DNA of 64,000 nucleotides from CFX5 sp023384495 (GTDB taxonomy: Bacteria > Chloroflexota > Anaerolineae > Caldilineales > Caldilineaceae): positions 1-64,000 of the forward strand of contig JASNZV010000011.1 in assembly GCA_048499455.1 (NCBI GenBank), in the 5' to 3' direction. Positions 44,816 through 54,164 of this stretch are shown here, piece by piece. Each line of letters starts with the position of its first letter. The first letter of the stretch is position 1. The translations under genes were made by a program, and so were the position numbers. Under the pieces are notes generated by a model, which saw only the letters and a list, made by a program, of their open reading frames with translations, did not search any database and was not told the DNA's origin.

Positions 44816-46144
44816 ATGAATCATGCGAAAACGCTTGTAGAGTCGTATTTTGGTGTTCATCATGGTGAATTGGAGATCGGCGGCGTGCCGGTTGGCTCGA
44901 TTGTGCGTGAGTATGGCACCCCATTGTATGCCTATGATAGTAGCGTATTAGAGAAGAAATGGTCTGCCCTGCGGGCCGCACTCCCCAAACGTTTTGCAAT
45001 TTTTTATTCGATGAAGGCGAACCCTAATCAGGCGATCGTGCGCTTCTTTCTGAATCGGGGCTGCGGCATCGAGATTGCGTCGGGCGGGGAATTGCATCAA
45101 GCGCTTCATGCCGGTTGCCCGCCCGAGCAGATTGTTTTTGCTGGGCCAGGTAAGACACCGGCTGAACTTCATCAGGCGCTTTCCGCTGGAATTGAAGAAA
45201 TCCATGTTGAGTCCCTGGTCGAAGCGCAACGGATCAGCACGATCAGCCGCCAACTCGGGCGCACCGCGCGCGTTGCGGTGCGCGTCAACCCCCGCCAGGA
45301 AGTCCAAGGAGGGGCCATGCGTATGGGTGGCAAACCGGCTCCCTTTGGTATTGATGAAGAGCAGCTTGATCCGGTCCTCGAATATATCTTTTCTGAATCG
45401 CATCTGCAATTTACGGGCATTCATCTCTACATTGGCACGCAGATTTTGCAGCACTCGATCCTGATTCAACAGTATCGCGCTGGGCTAGAGATCGCGTGTC
45501 GAATTTCCCAACAATTCCAGCAGAAGGTTCGCACAGTTGACTTCGGTGGTGGCTATGGCATCCCCTATTTTGCCAGCGAACAGCCGCTTGATGTGGCGGC
45601 CTTAGGAGCAGGCTTGGCTTCACTTATGGAGGAGTATGGAAACCACTCTGCGCTATGCGACACTCGCTTCATCGTTGAGCCGGGACGATTTTTGGTCGGT
45701 GAGGCGGGCATCTACATCATGCAGATCACCGACATTAAGGTCTCCAGGGGCAAGAAGTATCTGATTGTCGATGGTGGCATGCACCACCACCTTGCCGCAT
45801 CCGGCAATTTGGGGCAGGTTATTCGCCGCAATTACCCGATCGCGCTGCTTAATCGGATCGACGCCGAACCGCAAGAGACAGTCAATGTGGTTGGGCCGCT
45901 ATGCACCCCGCTCGATCTGCTGGCGAGCGATGTGGCGCTCCCCAGCGCCAATGTCGGTGACTACATTGGCATCTTCCAATCCGGCGCCTATGCACGAACT
46001 GCAAGCCCGCACGGCTTTTTGAGCCACCCGACCCCGCCCGAAGTCTGGGTTGAACAGCAGCGTGCGTCCTTGGTCCGCAAGCGAGGGGGGCACGACGGTT
46101 GGTTACAAGATCAATGCCCTCTCGGTGACCTTGGTGTGCAATAG
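44816..46144 (+). CDS. PLP-dependent diaminopimelate/ornithine-type decarboxylase
   Basis: The 442-residue fold-III PLP enzyme has the Schiff-base lysine in FYSMKANPN (Lys 67), the glycine-rich VDFGGGYGIPYF phosphate site, the EPGRFLVGEAG segment and the active-site cysteine in GPLCTPLDLLA. It resembles exosortase-A-associated decarboxylases as well as DAP decarboxylase; no lysine-pathway gene is nearby. ATG 44816 is chosen because the upstream extension to 44765 has no conserved residues. It may make an amine that is attached to the polymer or carried by the ACP. Confidence 0.9.
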   Translation: MNHAKTLVESYFGVHHGELEIGGVPVGSIVREYGTPLYAYDSSVLEKKWSALRAALPKRFAIFYSMKANPNQAIVRFFLNRGCGIEIASGGELHQALHAGCPPEQIVFAGPGKTPAELHQALSAGIEEIHVESLVEAQRISTISRQLGRTARVAVRVNPRQEVQGGAMRMGGKPAPFGIDEEQLDPVLEYIFSESHLQFTGIHLYIGTQILQHSILIQQYRAGLEIACRISQQFQQKVRTVDFGGGYGIPYFASEQPLDVAALGAGLASLMEEYGNHSALCDTRFIVEPGRFLVGEAGIYIMQITDIKVSRGKKYLIVDGGMHHHLAASGNLGQVIRRNYPIALLNRIDAEPQETVNVVGPLCTPLDLLASDVALPSANVGDYIGIFQSGAYARTASPHGFLSHPTPPEVWVEQQRASLVRKRGGHDGWLQDQCPLGDLGVQ

Positions 46145-46155
46145 GATACGAACGA

Positions 46156-47097
46156 ATGGTTCAACTGAAAAAAGTCGACCGCTCTATGTTTCCTCAAGTC
46201 TACGAGCTGCTACTTGAGTTCAACAACGAGCAGCTGACCCGCGAGGATTGGAGGAAACTTTATGATTACCCGTGGGAAACGGATGAAGGTTACTGTGGAT
46301 ATGCGCTGATAGATGGCGATAGCGTGGTTGGTTTCATCAGTATGATCTTTAGTGAACGTGTGATCAATGGTCGAGTTGAACGATTCTGTAATCTGGCGAA
46401 CTGGATTGTCAAACAGGAATATCGGAGCCAGAGCCTGACAGTCTTGTTGCCTTCGCTGAAGCTGACCAGCCATACGCTTACTGATTTTACGCCGTCAGAT
46501 CAGGTTCGTGAGATCTCCAAGCGACTGGGCTTCAAAGATTTGGACGGTGGGTTAAGGGTTCTACTGCCGCCTCTCATGTGGCCACTAGGGATGGGGTGGC
46601 GCAACCCGCCCCAAATCACGACTGAACCCAGCGAGATGGCGCAGTGGTTACAACCAGCTGACTTTCGGATTCTCCAGGATCATCAACAGACCCAATGCCG
46701 TCACTTGTTGCTCAGAGATGGCAACAGCTATTGTTACGTCATTTTTAGCACCGTACAGACAAACAAAGGCTCATTGCGCTACAGTTCGATTCACTTCATC
46801 AGCAATAAGGAGCTCTTTGCAAAGCATTCGATTCCGCTTCGCTCGACGATCATGCGGACGAGCAGAAGCCCACTGGTGGTCGTTGATCGCCGTCTTGTTG
46901 CTGATCTTCCACTGCGCTTGAGCTTTGACCTACCTGTACATGCCGCGCGGCTTTATAAATCGTCTACGGTGAAGCCAGAAGAGATCGACAATTTATACTC
47001 AGAGTTGGTCCTCGCTAATGTCAGCACGCTCCCGGGCCTGCGGACAATTCTTGCACCGATCCGCCGTTTGGCGCGGGGAGCGGGCGTCAGGCCATAG
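46156..47097 (+). CDS. GNAT-like acetyltransferase
   Basis: The 313-residue protein looks like a GNAT fold in its first half: LKKVDRSMFPQVYELLLEF, VVGFISMIFSERVINGR, then NLANWIVKQEYRSQSLTVLL, where the Gly/Gln-x-x loop for coenzyme A is degenerate. The second half (residues 160-310) could be another GNAT-like half or a substrate domain. It starts 11 bases after the decarboxylase stop, so it may acylate the amine produced there or an amino sugar. Confidence in the fold is moderate. Confidence 0.65.
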   Translation: MVQLKKVDRSMFPQVYELLLEFNNEQLTREDWRKLYDYPWETDEGYCGYALIDGDSVVGFISMIFSERVINGRVERFCNLANWIVKQEYRSQSLTVLLPSLKLTSHTLTDFTPSDQVREISKRLGFKDLDGGLRVLLPPLMWPLGMGWRNPPQITTEPSEMAQWLQPADFRILQDHQQTQCRHLLLRDGNSYCYVIFSTVQTNKGSLRYSSIHFISNKELFAKHSIPLRSTIMRTSRSPLVVVDRRLVADLPLRLSFDLPVHAARLYKSSTVKPEEIDNLYSELVLANVSTLPGLRTILAPIRRLARGAGVRP

Positions 47098-47256
47098 TTA
47101 TATCGATCATCGACCCGCTTGTGGAGGAGTCGGCAAATATCGAACATACGGGGTTCCGCCATTGATTGGGCGCTTTCATTGGCATTGATATCGGCGAAAG
47201 CAATGCGCCAGCGGGTGGCGGTTTCACGTATCACAAACCGTAAGGAGGATTACAGC

Positions 47257-48093
47257 ATGTGGATTCCAAACATTCCGATTTTGGCTTATCATCAGATCGT
47301 TAATGATGGCGCACCGGTCGATCCTTCTGGTCTATCCGTCTCGCGTAGCCAGTTCGAGGCGCATATGCGCCACTTGCATGAGCACGGTTTTCGGTGTTTG
47401 TCCGTATCGGAGATATTCCCGCGTGCAGAGGAAAAGCCCTTGCCCACGGAAAAAGCGTTTGCGCTGACGTTCGATGACGGGTATGAAGACTTTTATACCA
47501 ACGCGTTCCCAATTCTGGCCCGCTATGGATTCACTGCAACGGTGTTTTTGGTTTCGGACATGATTGGAAAGACCAGCAACTGGGATGGAGAAGAGAACTC
47601 TCCACTGCTATCCTGGCAACAAATTCGTGCGCTACACAAGGAGAATATCTCATTCGGAAGCCATACGCATACGCATCCGCATCTGCCACACCTATCGAAT
47701 AAGAGAGCATGGTACGAATTGACCGTTTCCAAACAGCACCTAGAACATGAATTGGGCCACGAGGTTTCCCTTTTCTCGTATCCGTACGGCGAATCTACGC
47801 CTGAGATTCAGAAGATGGCTGAGGCCGCGGGCTATGGCGTTGCGTTTGGGGTGGCGACTGGGAGAGGCGGGCCTTTCAACGTGTGGCGCAGTGAATGTGG
47901 CTCGCATGATACACCGAAGGTGTTTGCGTTCAAATTAACCCGAATGTATCGTGAAATGATGGGGATGCGTATCTTTTTGCGCGAAGAGACCAAGGTGGGC
48001 CGTCTTATCCGCAGTGTAAAACATCATCCCTCTATTCGCGCGTTGCGCGAGTTGAGTTATTGGGGCGTCGTAAGCTATTGGAGTATTTCATGA
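47257..48093 (+). CDS. Polysaccharide deacetylase (NodB/CE4)
   Basis: The 278-residue protein has the CE4 motifs in order: ALTFDDGYEDFYTNAFPIL (Asp-Asp about residue 71-72), GSHTHTHPHLPHL with the two metal histidines (about 132-136), and FSYPYGES. No signal peptide is seen, and it opens with PNIPILAYHQIVND as intracellular deacetylases do. TAAGGAGG before ATG 47257 is decisive for the start. The glycosyltransferase gene overlaps its stop (ATGA). It probably removes an N-acetyl group from a sugar in the growing polymer. Confidence 0.92.
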   Translation: MWIPNIPILAYHQIVNDGAPVDPSGLSVSRSQFEAHMRHLHEHGFRCLSVSEIFPRAEEKPLPTEKAFALTFDDGYEDFYTNAFPILARYGFTATVFLVSDMIGKTSNWDGEENSPLLSWQQIRALHKENISFGSHTHTHPHLPHLSNKRAWYELTVSKQHLEHELGHEVSLFSYPYGESTPEIQKMAEAAGYGVAFGVATGRGGPFNVWRSECGSHDTPKVFAFKLTRMYREMMGMRIFLREETKVGRLIRSVKHHPSIRALRELSYWGVVSYWSIS

Positions 48094-49307
48094 AGGGTGA
48101 AACGATTTTGTGTGTTGAATCCGCTAGCCGATGGCACTCGTTATGGCGAGATTCACAGCAAATTATGTCGCGTATTGCGGCCCAGAACCGTGTCCTCTAT
48201 TTCGAGCCTGGTCGGAGTAATGACGGTAGCGTACTATCTGAAATGGGGCGAAATCTCCCCTATTTTGTTGCCCCACGTAGTTGGCAAGAACAAGAAAATC
48301 TGTATATCATTCCAACGCCCTCTAGCTTGCCCGTTATGAACCGAGTCTTGCCTCGCTCGATCCTGCGGGTGACCATGCCCATCGTTTCAAGAATTAACGC
48401 TAGAATCCTGATCCGGCAGATAAGATGGGCAATGAAGACACTGCATGTAAGTAGGCCTATCTTGTGGTTGTATAGCCCGTCTCAGAGGGATCTGATAGGC
48501 AAGTTTGGCGAAAAACTGGTCTGCTATTTTAACTATGACGAACACGCTGACTTTGAACATAATGCACACATCAAAGATCTAATACGAAAGTCGGACGATC
48601 AATTCTCGAGTCGAGTTGATATAGTCTGGGCCACTTCTCAAGCGCAAGCCGAGCGCCGCAAGGCTTTGAATCCGAACACATTTTTTGTACCCAATGGGGT
48701 CGATTTCGAGCTCTTCAATCGTGCGTTGACGGCCAACTTGCCACTGCCCGCCGATATCGCTTCTATCCGTCGGCCGATCATCGGGTTTGCCGGTTGGCTT
48801 GGATATCATATTGATGTAGCGCTCTTGGTGGGCATCGCAAAAGCCTATCCGGATTATGCACTTGTTTTGGTCGGGCCCGAAGAGTTGACCAAGGGGGCGG
48901 ACAGGAACGAACTGCTTTCGCTGCCCAATGTGCACCTTTTGGGCAGAAAAGAGCGCACCGAGTTGCCCAACTATCTTCAGGCTTTTGATGTCGCTTTGAT
49001 GCCGTGGGCTCTGCGCGGGCATATTCTGTCCGCCTACCCCCTGAAGCTGCATGAGTATCTGGCCGCAGGTCGTTCCAGCGTAGCGACCGCATTGCCAGAA
49101 TTGCATCCCTATCGCAGCGTGATTCGTATTGCTGAATCACACGACGATTTCATCCAGCAGATACAGGCGGCTATGCAGGATAATGGCCCAGCGGCGATTG
49201 AGGCGCGGGTCGCGGTCGCGCGTGAAAATACGTGGGATCAACGTGTCGCTGAGATTTATCGCGTGTTGGAGTCGCACCTTCGCAAAGAAGAAGGAATTCA
49301 CTCATGA
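48090..49307 (+). CDS. Group 1 (GT4-like) glycosyltransferase
   Basis: The 405-residue GT-B enzyme has the N-terminal TILCVESASRWHSLWRDSQQ and a clear C-terminal GT4 domain: VPNGVDFELFNRAL, PIIGFAGWLGYHIDVALLVG, LVGPEELTKGAD, and the donor-binding YPLKLHEYLAAGRSSVATAL with the Glu-x7-Glu-type arrangement. ATG 48090 overlaps the deacetylase stop and has GGAG upstream. Its own stop overlaps the next gene (ATGA 49304-49307), so three genes are translationally coupled. Confidence 0.9.
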   Translation: MKGETILCVESASRWHSLWRDSQQIMSRIAAQNRVLYFEPGRSNDGSVLSEMGRNLPYFVAPRSWQEQENLYIIPTPSSLPVMNRVLPRSILRVTMPIVSRINARILIRQIRWAMKTLHVSRPILWLYSPSQRDLIGKFGEKLVCYFNYDEHADFEHNAHIKDLIRKSDDQFSSRVDIVWATSQAQAERRKALNPNTFFVPNGVDFELFNRALTANLPLPADIASIRRPIIGFAGWLGYHIDVALLVGIAKAYPDYALVLVGPEELTKGADRNELLSLPNVHLLGRKERTELPNYLQAFDVALMPWALRGHILSAYPLKLHEYLAAGRSSVATALPELHPYRSVIRIAESHDDFIQQIQAAMQDNGPAAIEARVAVARENTWDQRVAEIYRVLESHLRKEEGIHS

Positions 49308-50443
49308 GCTATGTGGTCAAATTCTCGGAAGAATTCGAAGATCAGGCATGGGACGAGTTTTTGGCAAGCACGCCTGGTGGGCATCATGTACAGACAAGCC
49401 TGTGGGCGCGGGTGAAGCGCGTAGTGGGTTGGCGGGTTGTGCGTCTCGTGGTCACGCAGGGAGACGATATTGTTGCCGGCGCGCAAGTGCTGTTGCGCGG
49501 GCTATCCGTGGCGGGCTCGATTGGGTATCTTCCAAAGGGACCAATCTTTTCACATAATGACCCCGAATTGGTCAACCTGGTGTTGGTGTCGCTGGATAAG
49601 TTGGTTCGGAAGTACGGTATACGCTTTTTGGCTGCACAACCACCCAATAATGGGGATTCAGTGGCGGCGGAATTGCCTCGCTGGCGATACCAGCCAATCG
49701 GCCTGGAGATGTTGCCGACCGTTACTACCTGGCTCGATCTTACCCCGACGACAGACCAAATCCTGGCGCAGATGAAATCGAAGCTGCGCTACAATATTCG
49801 CCTGAGCCAACGACGGGGCGTAACCACGCATGAAGGTACCGAGGCTGATCTGGATGAATATTACCGTTTGATGAAGGCCACAAGTGAGCGTCAGCATTTT
49901 GCGCCCTTTCCGAAAGCGTACTTTGCTGAAATGTGGCGCATGTTCGCCCCGAAAGGATATCTCAAGCTCTTTGTGACCGAGATTGGCAATCAGGTTGTCT
50001 CGGCTCAGATCGCGATTCCGTTTGGTGATATTGTAATCAATAAACTGAGCGTCTGGTCTGGCGAGCATCGCGCAGATCGTCCAAACGAGGCGCTCTATTG
50101 GGCGACAATGCAGTGGGCAAAGGCCAATGGCTTCCATTACTATGACTTTGAAGGGATCGATCTGAACACGGCGCTACAAGCAGCCAACGAGGCCAACACA
50201 GCCGACGGCAACCCAACCGAAGGCAACGCAGCGGAGGCAGCCCCCAACTCCGTGACATCTTTCAAACTTGGTTTCGGCGGCGAAGTCAAGTTGCTGCCAG
50301 GGGTGTTTGGCTACATTCCACACCCCATGATGCGCTGGATGTATCGAAAGGTGGCCCCCCAACTGGAACACTTTACGATGACCGGTGGCCTGTTGCATTA
50401 CCTGCGCACATTCAAATCCACGCAGCGGGCGGCGCTTGAGTAG
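49304..50443 (+). CDS. FemABX-like GNAT transferase, copy 1
   Basis: The 379-residue protein has the double-GNAT layout of FemABX/peptidoglycan-bridge enzymes: a motif at HHVQTSLWARVKRVVGWRVV, KSKLRYNIRLSQRRGVTTHE as the basic central helix, and NEALYWATMQWAKANGFHYY ending YDFEGID. FemABX proteins add amino acids from charged tRNA to peptidoglycan; relatives also occur in exosortase-A EPS loci. Here it sits in an EPS cluster and shares the LQTSLWARVK pattern with the next FemAB gene, so an acyl or aminoacyl modification of polymer or lipid carrier is likely. Confidence 0.85.
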   Translation: MSYVVKFSEEFEDQAWDEFLASTPGGHHVQTSLWARVKRVVGWRVVRLVVTQGDDIVAGAQVLLRGLSVAGSIGYLPKGPIFSHNDPELVNLVLVSLDKLVRKYGIRFLAAQPPNNGDSVAAELPRWRYQPIGLEMLPTVTTWLDLTPTTDQILAQMKSKLRYNIRLSQRRGVTTHEGTEADLDEYYRLMKATSERQHFAPFPKAYFAEMWRMFAPKGYLKLFVTEIGNQVVSAQIAIPFGDIVINKLSVWSGEHRADRPNEALYWATMQWAKANGFHYYDFEGIDLNTALQAANEANTADGNPTEGNAAEAAPNSVTSFKLGFGGEVKLLPGVFGYIPHPMMRWMYRKVAPQLEHFTMTGGLLHYLRTFKSTQRAALE

Positions 50444-50521
50444 CTGGGTTCGTGGGTTCTGTCCTGCTCTCTCCGTTCAGGTTCGTTCAAACCATTATCA
50501 TGGGAAAGTTTGCTGAACGTC

Positions 50522-51274
50522 ATGGAAATTCAGGTTAAGCTCGGCGCCAAGCCTGTAGCTCGTTTCTTATCATTGATCGTGTTCGCGTTTGTGATTGCAA
50601 GCGTCATCGTAACGATGATGACGTATTACTGGCGCGTCGATAGCTATCTTGGCGCGGAAATCCGAGAAAGTTTTGTTCGCCTTTTCTTCTTAGACTATGA
50701 AGCAAACGTCCCCACTTGGTATTCATCGTCCATTCTGTTGTTCTGTGCGGCTTTGCTGACGGTGATAACGCTTGCAAAGCGCGGCGCATCTGATCGCTAC
50801 ACCCTCCACTGGGGTATCTTGGCTTTGGGCTTTCTCTACCTTTCGTTGGACGAGGCGGCACTCCTGCATGAAATGGCGATTGTACCCATGCAGCGCCTGT
50901 TTGATCTGGGGGGACTGCTCTACTATGGCTGGATTATCCCCGCACTGCTCGTGTTGGGGGTCTTGCTGGTGATGTATTTGAGGTTCTTTCTTCATCTCCA
51001 GGGGCGAACGCGTTGGCTATTCCTTGTCGCCGGCTTGATCTATGTTGGCGGCGCAATTGGCGTTGAAGCCATCAGCGGTCAGTATGCCGAACAATTTGGA
51101 GAGGTCGGCATCGTCTACGACCTGATCATTACTGTGGAAGAACTCTTCGAAATGGGTGGCGTGGTGTTGTTTATCTACGCGCTGCTAGATTATTTGAGCA
51201 AAGAATCAATTCATATGCATGTCTCGTTTCGCAATGATACGCCGGTTCATAACCATAACAAACCAAGTGGCTAG
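50522..51274 (+). CDS. Conserved integral membrane protein of unknown function
   Basis: The 250-residue protein has about six helices (first residues 12-35). Helical segments contain clustered acidic and histidine residues: FLYLSLDEAALLHEMAIV, GAIGVEAISGQY and TVEELFEMGGVVLFIYALLD. This intramembrane Glu/Asp/His pattern hints at an enzyme or ion-coupled carrier, but no family is recognised. It is not an exosortase: there is no Cys/Arg/His active-site set. The start is uncertain: ATG 50522 is used, TTG 50510 is possible. It lies between two FemAB genes. Confidence 0.7.
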   Translation: MEIQVKLGAKPVARFLSLIVFAFVIASVIVTMMTYYWRVDSYLGAEIRESFVRLFFLDYEANVPTWYSSSILLFCAALLTVITLAKRGASDRYTLHWGILALGFLYLSLDEAALLHEMAIVPMQRLFDLGGLLYYGWIIPALLVLGVLLVMYLRFFLHLQGRTRWLFLVAGLIYVGGAIGVEAISGQYAEQFGEVGIVYDLIITVEELFEMGGVVLFIYALLDYLSKESIHMHVSFRNDTPVHNHNKPSG

Positions 51275-51338
51275 GCCACACCACTTCTGAAGGCCGACGC
51301 CAATGACGTGAACATGTTCAACCGTTCGAAAGGATGTG

Positions 51339-52538
51339 ATGATTATGTATACGCTACGAATCTGCCCAAAGCCCATATCGTCAGAATGGGATTGTTTTGT
51401 ACAGCGGCATGGCGGCAGCCATCTCCAGACTAGCCTGTGGGCGCGTGTAAAGGAGTCGTTGGGATGGAGAGCAGTGCGTCTCATCGGTCTCCACGAAAGC
51501 AAGATTGTGGGTGGCATGCAACTATTGATCCGCGATGTACCACTCTTTGGGTTGATTGCCCATGTGCCTCGAGGACCACTGATGAGGAATGATGATGCGC
51601 GCGCCAACGAATTTTTATACACTGCGCTGGAACAATATATGCAGTCAAACCGGATTCAATATCTTTATCTACAGCCTGCGTCCAGCAATGTCTCGTTTAT
51701 AGAACACCTAAAAAGGGCGAATTTTGCAACCAGTAAAGTTGACCTTGCCCCAGCGGCCACATGCGTGGTCGATCTGACACAGGACTTGGATACTATCTGG
51801 TCAAAGCTGCAAAAGCGGCGGCGCAAAGCGATCCGCAAGGCTTTGAATACAGAACTCTCGGTGCGCGAGGGGACTGAAAAAGACGTTGGCACTTTCTACG
51901 CACTCTATACCAAGCTGATTGAGCGCCATGGCGGAAAGAAATATCCGAAATCATATTATGAACAGAAGTGGCGCGTCTTAAACCCACACGGTCTCACCCG
52001 TACGTTTGTCGTCGAATTTCACAACGAACCGGTCACCATGCACTGGGTAATCCCGTTTGGTGAAACGGTTCTTTCAAAGATGGCTGCCTGGTCTGGCAAT
52101 CATGGGAATCTTCATCCCAATGACCTGCTGGAGTGGTCTGTCATACAATGGGCCAAAGCGCAGGGATATCGCTACTATGATTTTGAAGGCATTCCCGTTG
52201 AAGCGGCCCAAGCATTGCTTGCCAACCAACCTCTACCCCAGACGCTGGTGCAATCTGCAACCTCCTATAAACTCTCCTTCGGAGGGCAGCCAGTGCTTTT
52301 TCCTCCCGCGCTAGACCGTTTCTCCAACCCCCTGTTGCAATGGCTTTATGTACGGATGACGCAACGCGCAACGCTATGGCCCTGGCTCAATGAACTCGCC
52401 AACCGCCTTCGAACACACAGCCAAAAAAGCGGTCGCAAGAGGTGGTGGCGTTGTATTCTGACTGCACCTGAATGTGCGTTTGAGCACGGTGAGGGTCTCA
52501 CCGGAATGATGGCTGCTGCAGAGCGGATCATTCTGTGA
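51339..52538 (+). CDS. FemABX-like GNAT transferase, copy 2
   Basis: The 399-residue protein is a paralog of the product at 49304: SHLQTSLWARVKESLGWRAV near residue 28 and EWSVIQWAKAQGYRYYDFEG are nearly the same as copy 1. KLQKRRRKAIRKALNTELSV is the basic central helix. ATG 51339 follows a modest AAAGGA; GTG 51336 and ATG 51345 are alternatives. The C-terminal 40 residues are extra and end in a short, non-conserved tail. It probably transfers an aminoacyl or acyl group to a surface component. Confidence 0.83.
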   Translation: MIMYTLRICPKPISSEWDCFVQRHGGSHLQTSLWARVKESLGWRAVRLIGLHESKIVGGMQLLIRDVPLFGLIAHVPRGPLMRNDDARANEFLYTALEQYMQSNRIQYLYLQPASSNVSFIEHLKRANFATSKVDLAPAATCVVDLTQDLDTIWSKLQKRRRKAIRKALNTELSVREGTEKDVGTFYALYTKLIERHGGKKYPKSYYEQKWRVLNPHGLTRTFVVEFHNEPVTMHWVIPFGETVLSKMAAWSGNHGNLHPNDLLEWSVIQWAKAQGYRYYDFEGIPVEAAQALLANQPLPQTLVQSATSYKLSFGGQPVLFPPALDRFSNPLLQWLYVRMTQRATLWPWLNELANRLRTHSQKSGRKRWWRCILTAPECAFEHGEGLTGMMAAAERIIL

Positions 52539-52581
52539 ATCTATTCGGTTTACGAAGAACCCGACGCTGCAAGGAACAGCA

Positions 52582-53340
52582 ATGCAGGACCAGGGGATTG
52601 TAGATATGGCGGATAGCTCTTTGGATTGGGATTTGTTTCGCGACACTGCGGTCGGACGTTACTTGTTGAAACAGGAACAGGGATTTATCGAACGAGCACT
52701 CGCCGGTGCGCCTGTAACGTCGACAAATATTCTCGAACTGGCCTGTTGCACGGGTCGGGTGTCGGAGCCCTTGCGTTCAAGAGGTTTCTCTGTAGTTGGT
52801 GTGGAACTGGATCCGTATGCACTCGATGTCTATCGCCGCCATCATACAAATGGACTACTGGTACGCGGTAACGTGTTGGAACTCCCTTTCGGTGATAATT
52901 GCTTCGATTGCATCCTGGCCATCCAATGCAGTAGCTATTTCGAACCCAATATTTTCCTACTAGAATGTCACCGAGTCCTGACTTCAGGTGGAATCCTGAT
53001 CCTTGACGTGACGAATCGGCGAAACTATAAGCGCATGTTGAAGCATTTTCTCCGTGGCAAGAGCACTTACAGGGTTGCTGATACGCTGAGCTTCTCTCAG
53101 TGGCTCCATTTTCTCGAAGCGCATCAGTTTTCGATACAGGCGTTGCACGGTTACAATTGGCCACCTTTCCCGCCGGAAAATGCGCAATTCAGTAATAGTA
53201 AGCTGGTTGATGTGGCGGCGTACGCCGAGGGCCTGCTGCAGCTTCGTCGCCTGCCCGCGTTGAGCCCATGGCTCTTGATTGCAGCAACAAAGCGCCCGGT
53301 ACAAGTTGGCGGACGGCGCAAACCGCCGGTTAACTTGTAG
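52582..53340 (+). CDS. SAM-dependent methyltransferase, copy 1
   Basis: The 252-residue protein has the class I fold. The SAM loop is ILELACCTGRVSEPLRSRGF (about residues 49-68), in which cysteines replace the usual glycines of the E/D-x-G-x-G-x-G motif. VVGVELDPYALDVY and ELPFGDNCFDCILAIQCSSY supply the adenine and catalytic-side strands. AAGGAAC precedes ATG 52582. It is a clear sister of the next gene (WD-x-RDTA-GRY-L-QEQ start). It may methylate a sugar hydroxyl; target unknown. Confidence 0.8.
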   Translation: MQDQGIVDMADSSLDWDLFRDTAVGRYLLKQEQGFIERALAGAPVTSTNILELACCTGRVSEPLRSRGFSVVGVELDPYALDVYRRHHTNGLLVRGNVLELPFGDNCFDCILAIQCSSYFEPNIFLLECHRVLTSGGILILDVTNRRNYKRMLKHFLRGKSTYRVADTLSFSQWLHFLEAHQFSIQALHGYNWPPFPPENAQFSNSKLVDVAAYAEGLLQLRRLPALSPWLLIAATKRPVQVGGRRKPPVNL

Positions 53341-53423
53341 GGCGATATTCTAGGCCGTCGCATCGATATGACGGCAAACATGACATGAGATATGATGCCT
53401 CGACAGCATCCGGGAGTCTGTCC

Positions 53424-54146
53424 ATGACGCAGCCTCATCATAATCCAGACGCAACTACATCACTCCATTGGGATCAATACCGCGACACGGCCATGGGTCG
53501 CTATCAACTCCGCCAGGAGCAAGACTTTGTCCGCACGGTTCTTCGCGCCGCGCCGCGCCCGCCCAAACTGCTGGAATTATGCAGTTGCGCCGGTCGCGTG
53601 ACGCTCCCCTTGAAGGGGCTTACCGCTGGCGTCACAGGGTTGGATATCGACTTTGAAGCCCTGACGGTGTTCAAGGGGCCGGCCCACGAGAACCCAGCCG
53701 TCGTTGCAGACGCCCAATCTCTCCCCTTTGAGCAGGCTAGCTTTGACTGTGTGGTCGCCTTTCAATGCTTTCGCTATTTTGAGCATCGCGCCTTTTTTAC
53801 CAATTGCAACCGCGTGCTCTCTAACGATGGGTGGCTTGTTTTTCAGATGGTGAATGGCGTCAGCTACAAGCGCACACTGCGAAGGCTCATCGGAAGCTCG
53901 CCCGACGAAGCCCCGTCGGGCAATATCACCGCCGATGAGGTGCTGGCGGCGGCCAACGCACATGGCTTTGCTGTAAAATTCGTCAAGGGCTATAACTGGG
54001 TTCCCTTCATTCCCGATACAACCCGCTTCAGCGACAGTCCAGCCGTTCGCATTGCCGCAATTGCCGAAAGAATGCTCCAGCTCGAACGTTACTACCGTGT
54101 CAGTCCGTGGGTTTTGATTGCAGCGCAAAAGGTTCGTTCTGTCTGA
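53424..54146 (+). CDS. SAM-dependent methyltransferase, copy 2
   Basis: The 240-residue protein shares its start (LHWDQYRDTAMGRYQLRQEQ) and fold with the product at 52582. The SAM loop is KLLELCSCAGRVTLPLKGLT, again with cysteine in place of glycine. SLPFEQASFDCVVAFQCFRY is the following strand pair, and LVFQMVNGVSYKRTLRRLIG matches the sister's ILDVTNRRNYKRMLKHFL. GGGAG lies eight bases before ATG 53424; ATG 53385 is an alternative. The two genes probably arose by duplication and act on related acceptors. Confidence 0.8.
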   Translation: MTQPHHNPDATTSLHWDQYRDTAMGRYQLRQEQDFVRTVLRAAPRPPKLLELCSCAGRVTLPLKGLTAGVTGLDIDFEALTVFKGPAHENPAVVADAQSLPFEQASFDCVVAFQCFRYFEHRAFFTNCNRVLSNDGWLVFQMVNGVSYKRTLRRLIGSSPDEAPSGNITADEVLAAANAHGFAVKFVKGYNWVPFIPDTTRFSDSPAVRIAAIAERMLQLERYYRVSPWVLIAAQKVRSV

Positions 54147-54164
54147 TGGATGGAGGAGAATCCA

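Noticed and set aside
50522..51274. Exosortase
   Set aside because: The expected Cys, Arg and His active-site residues in membrane helices are missing.
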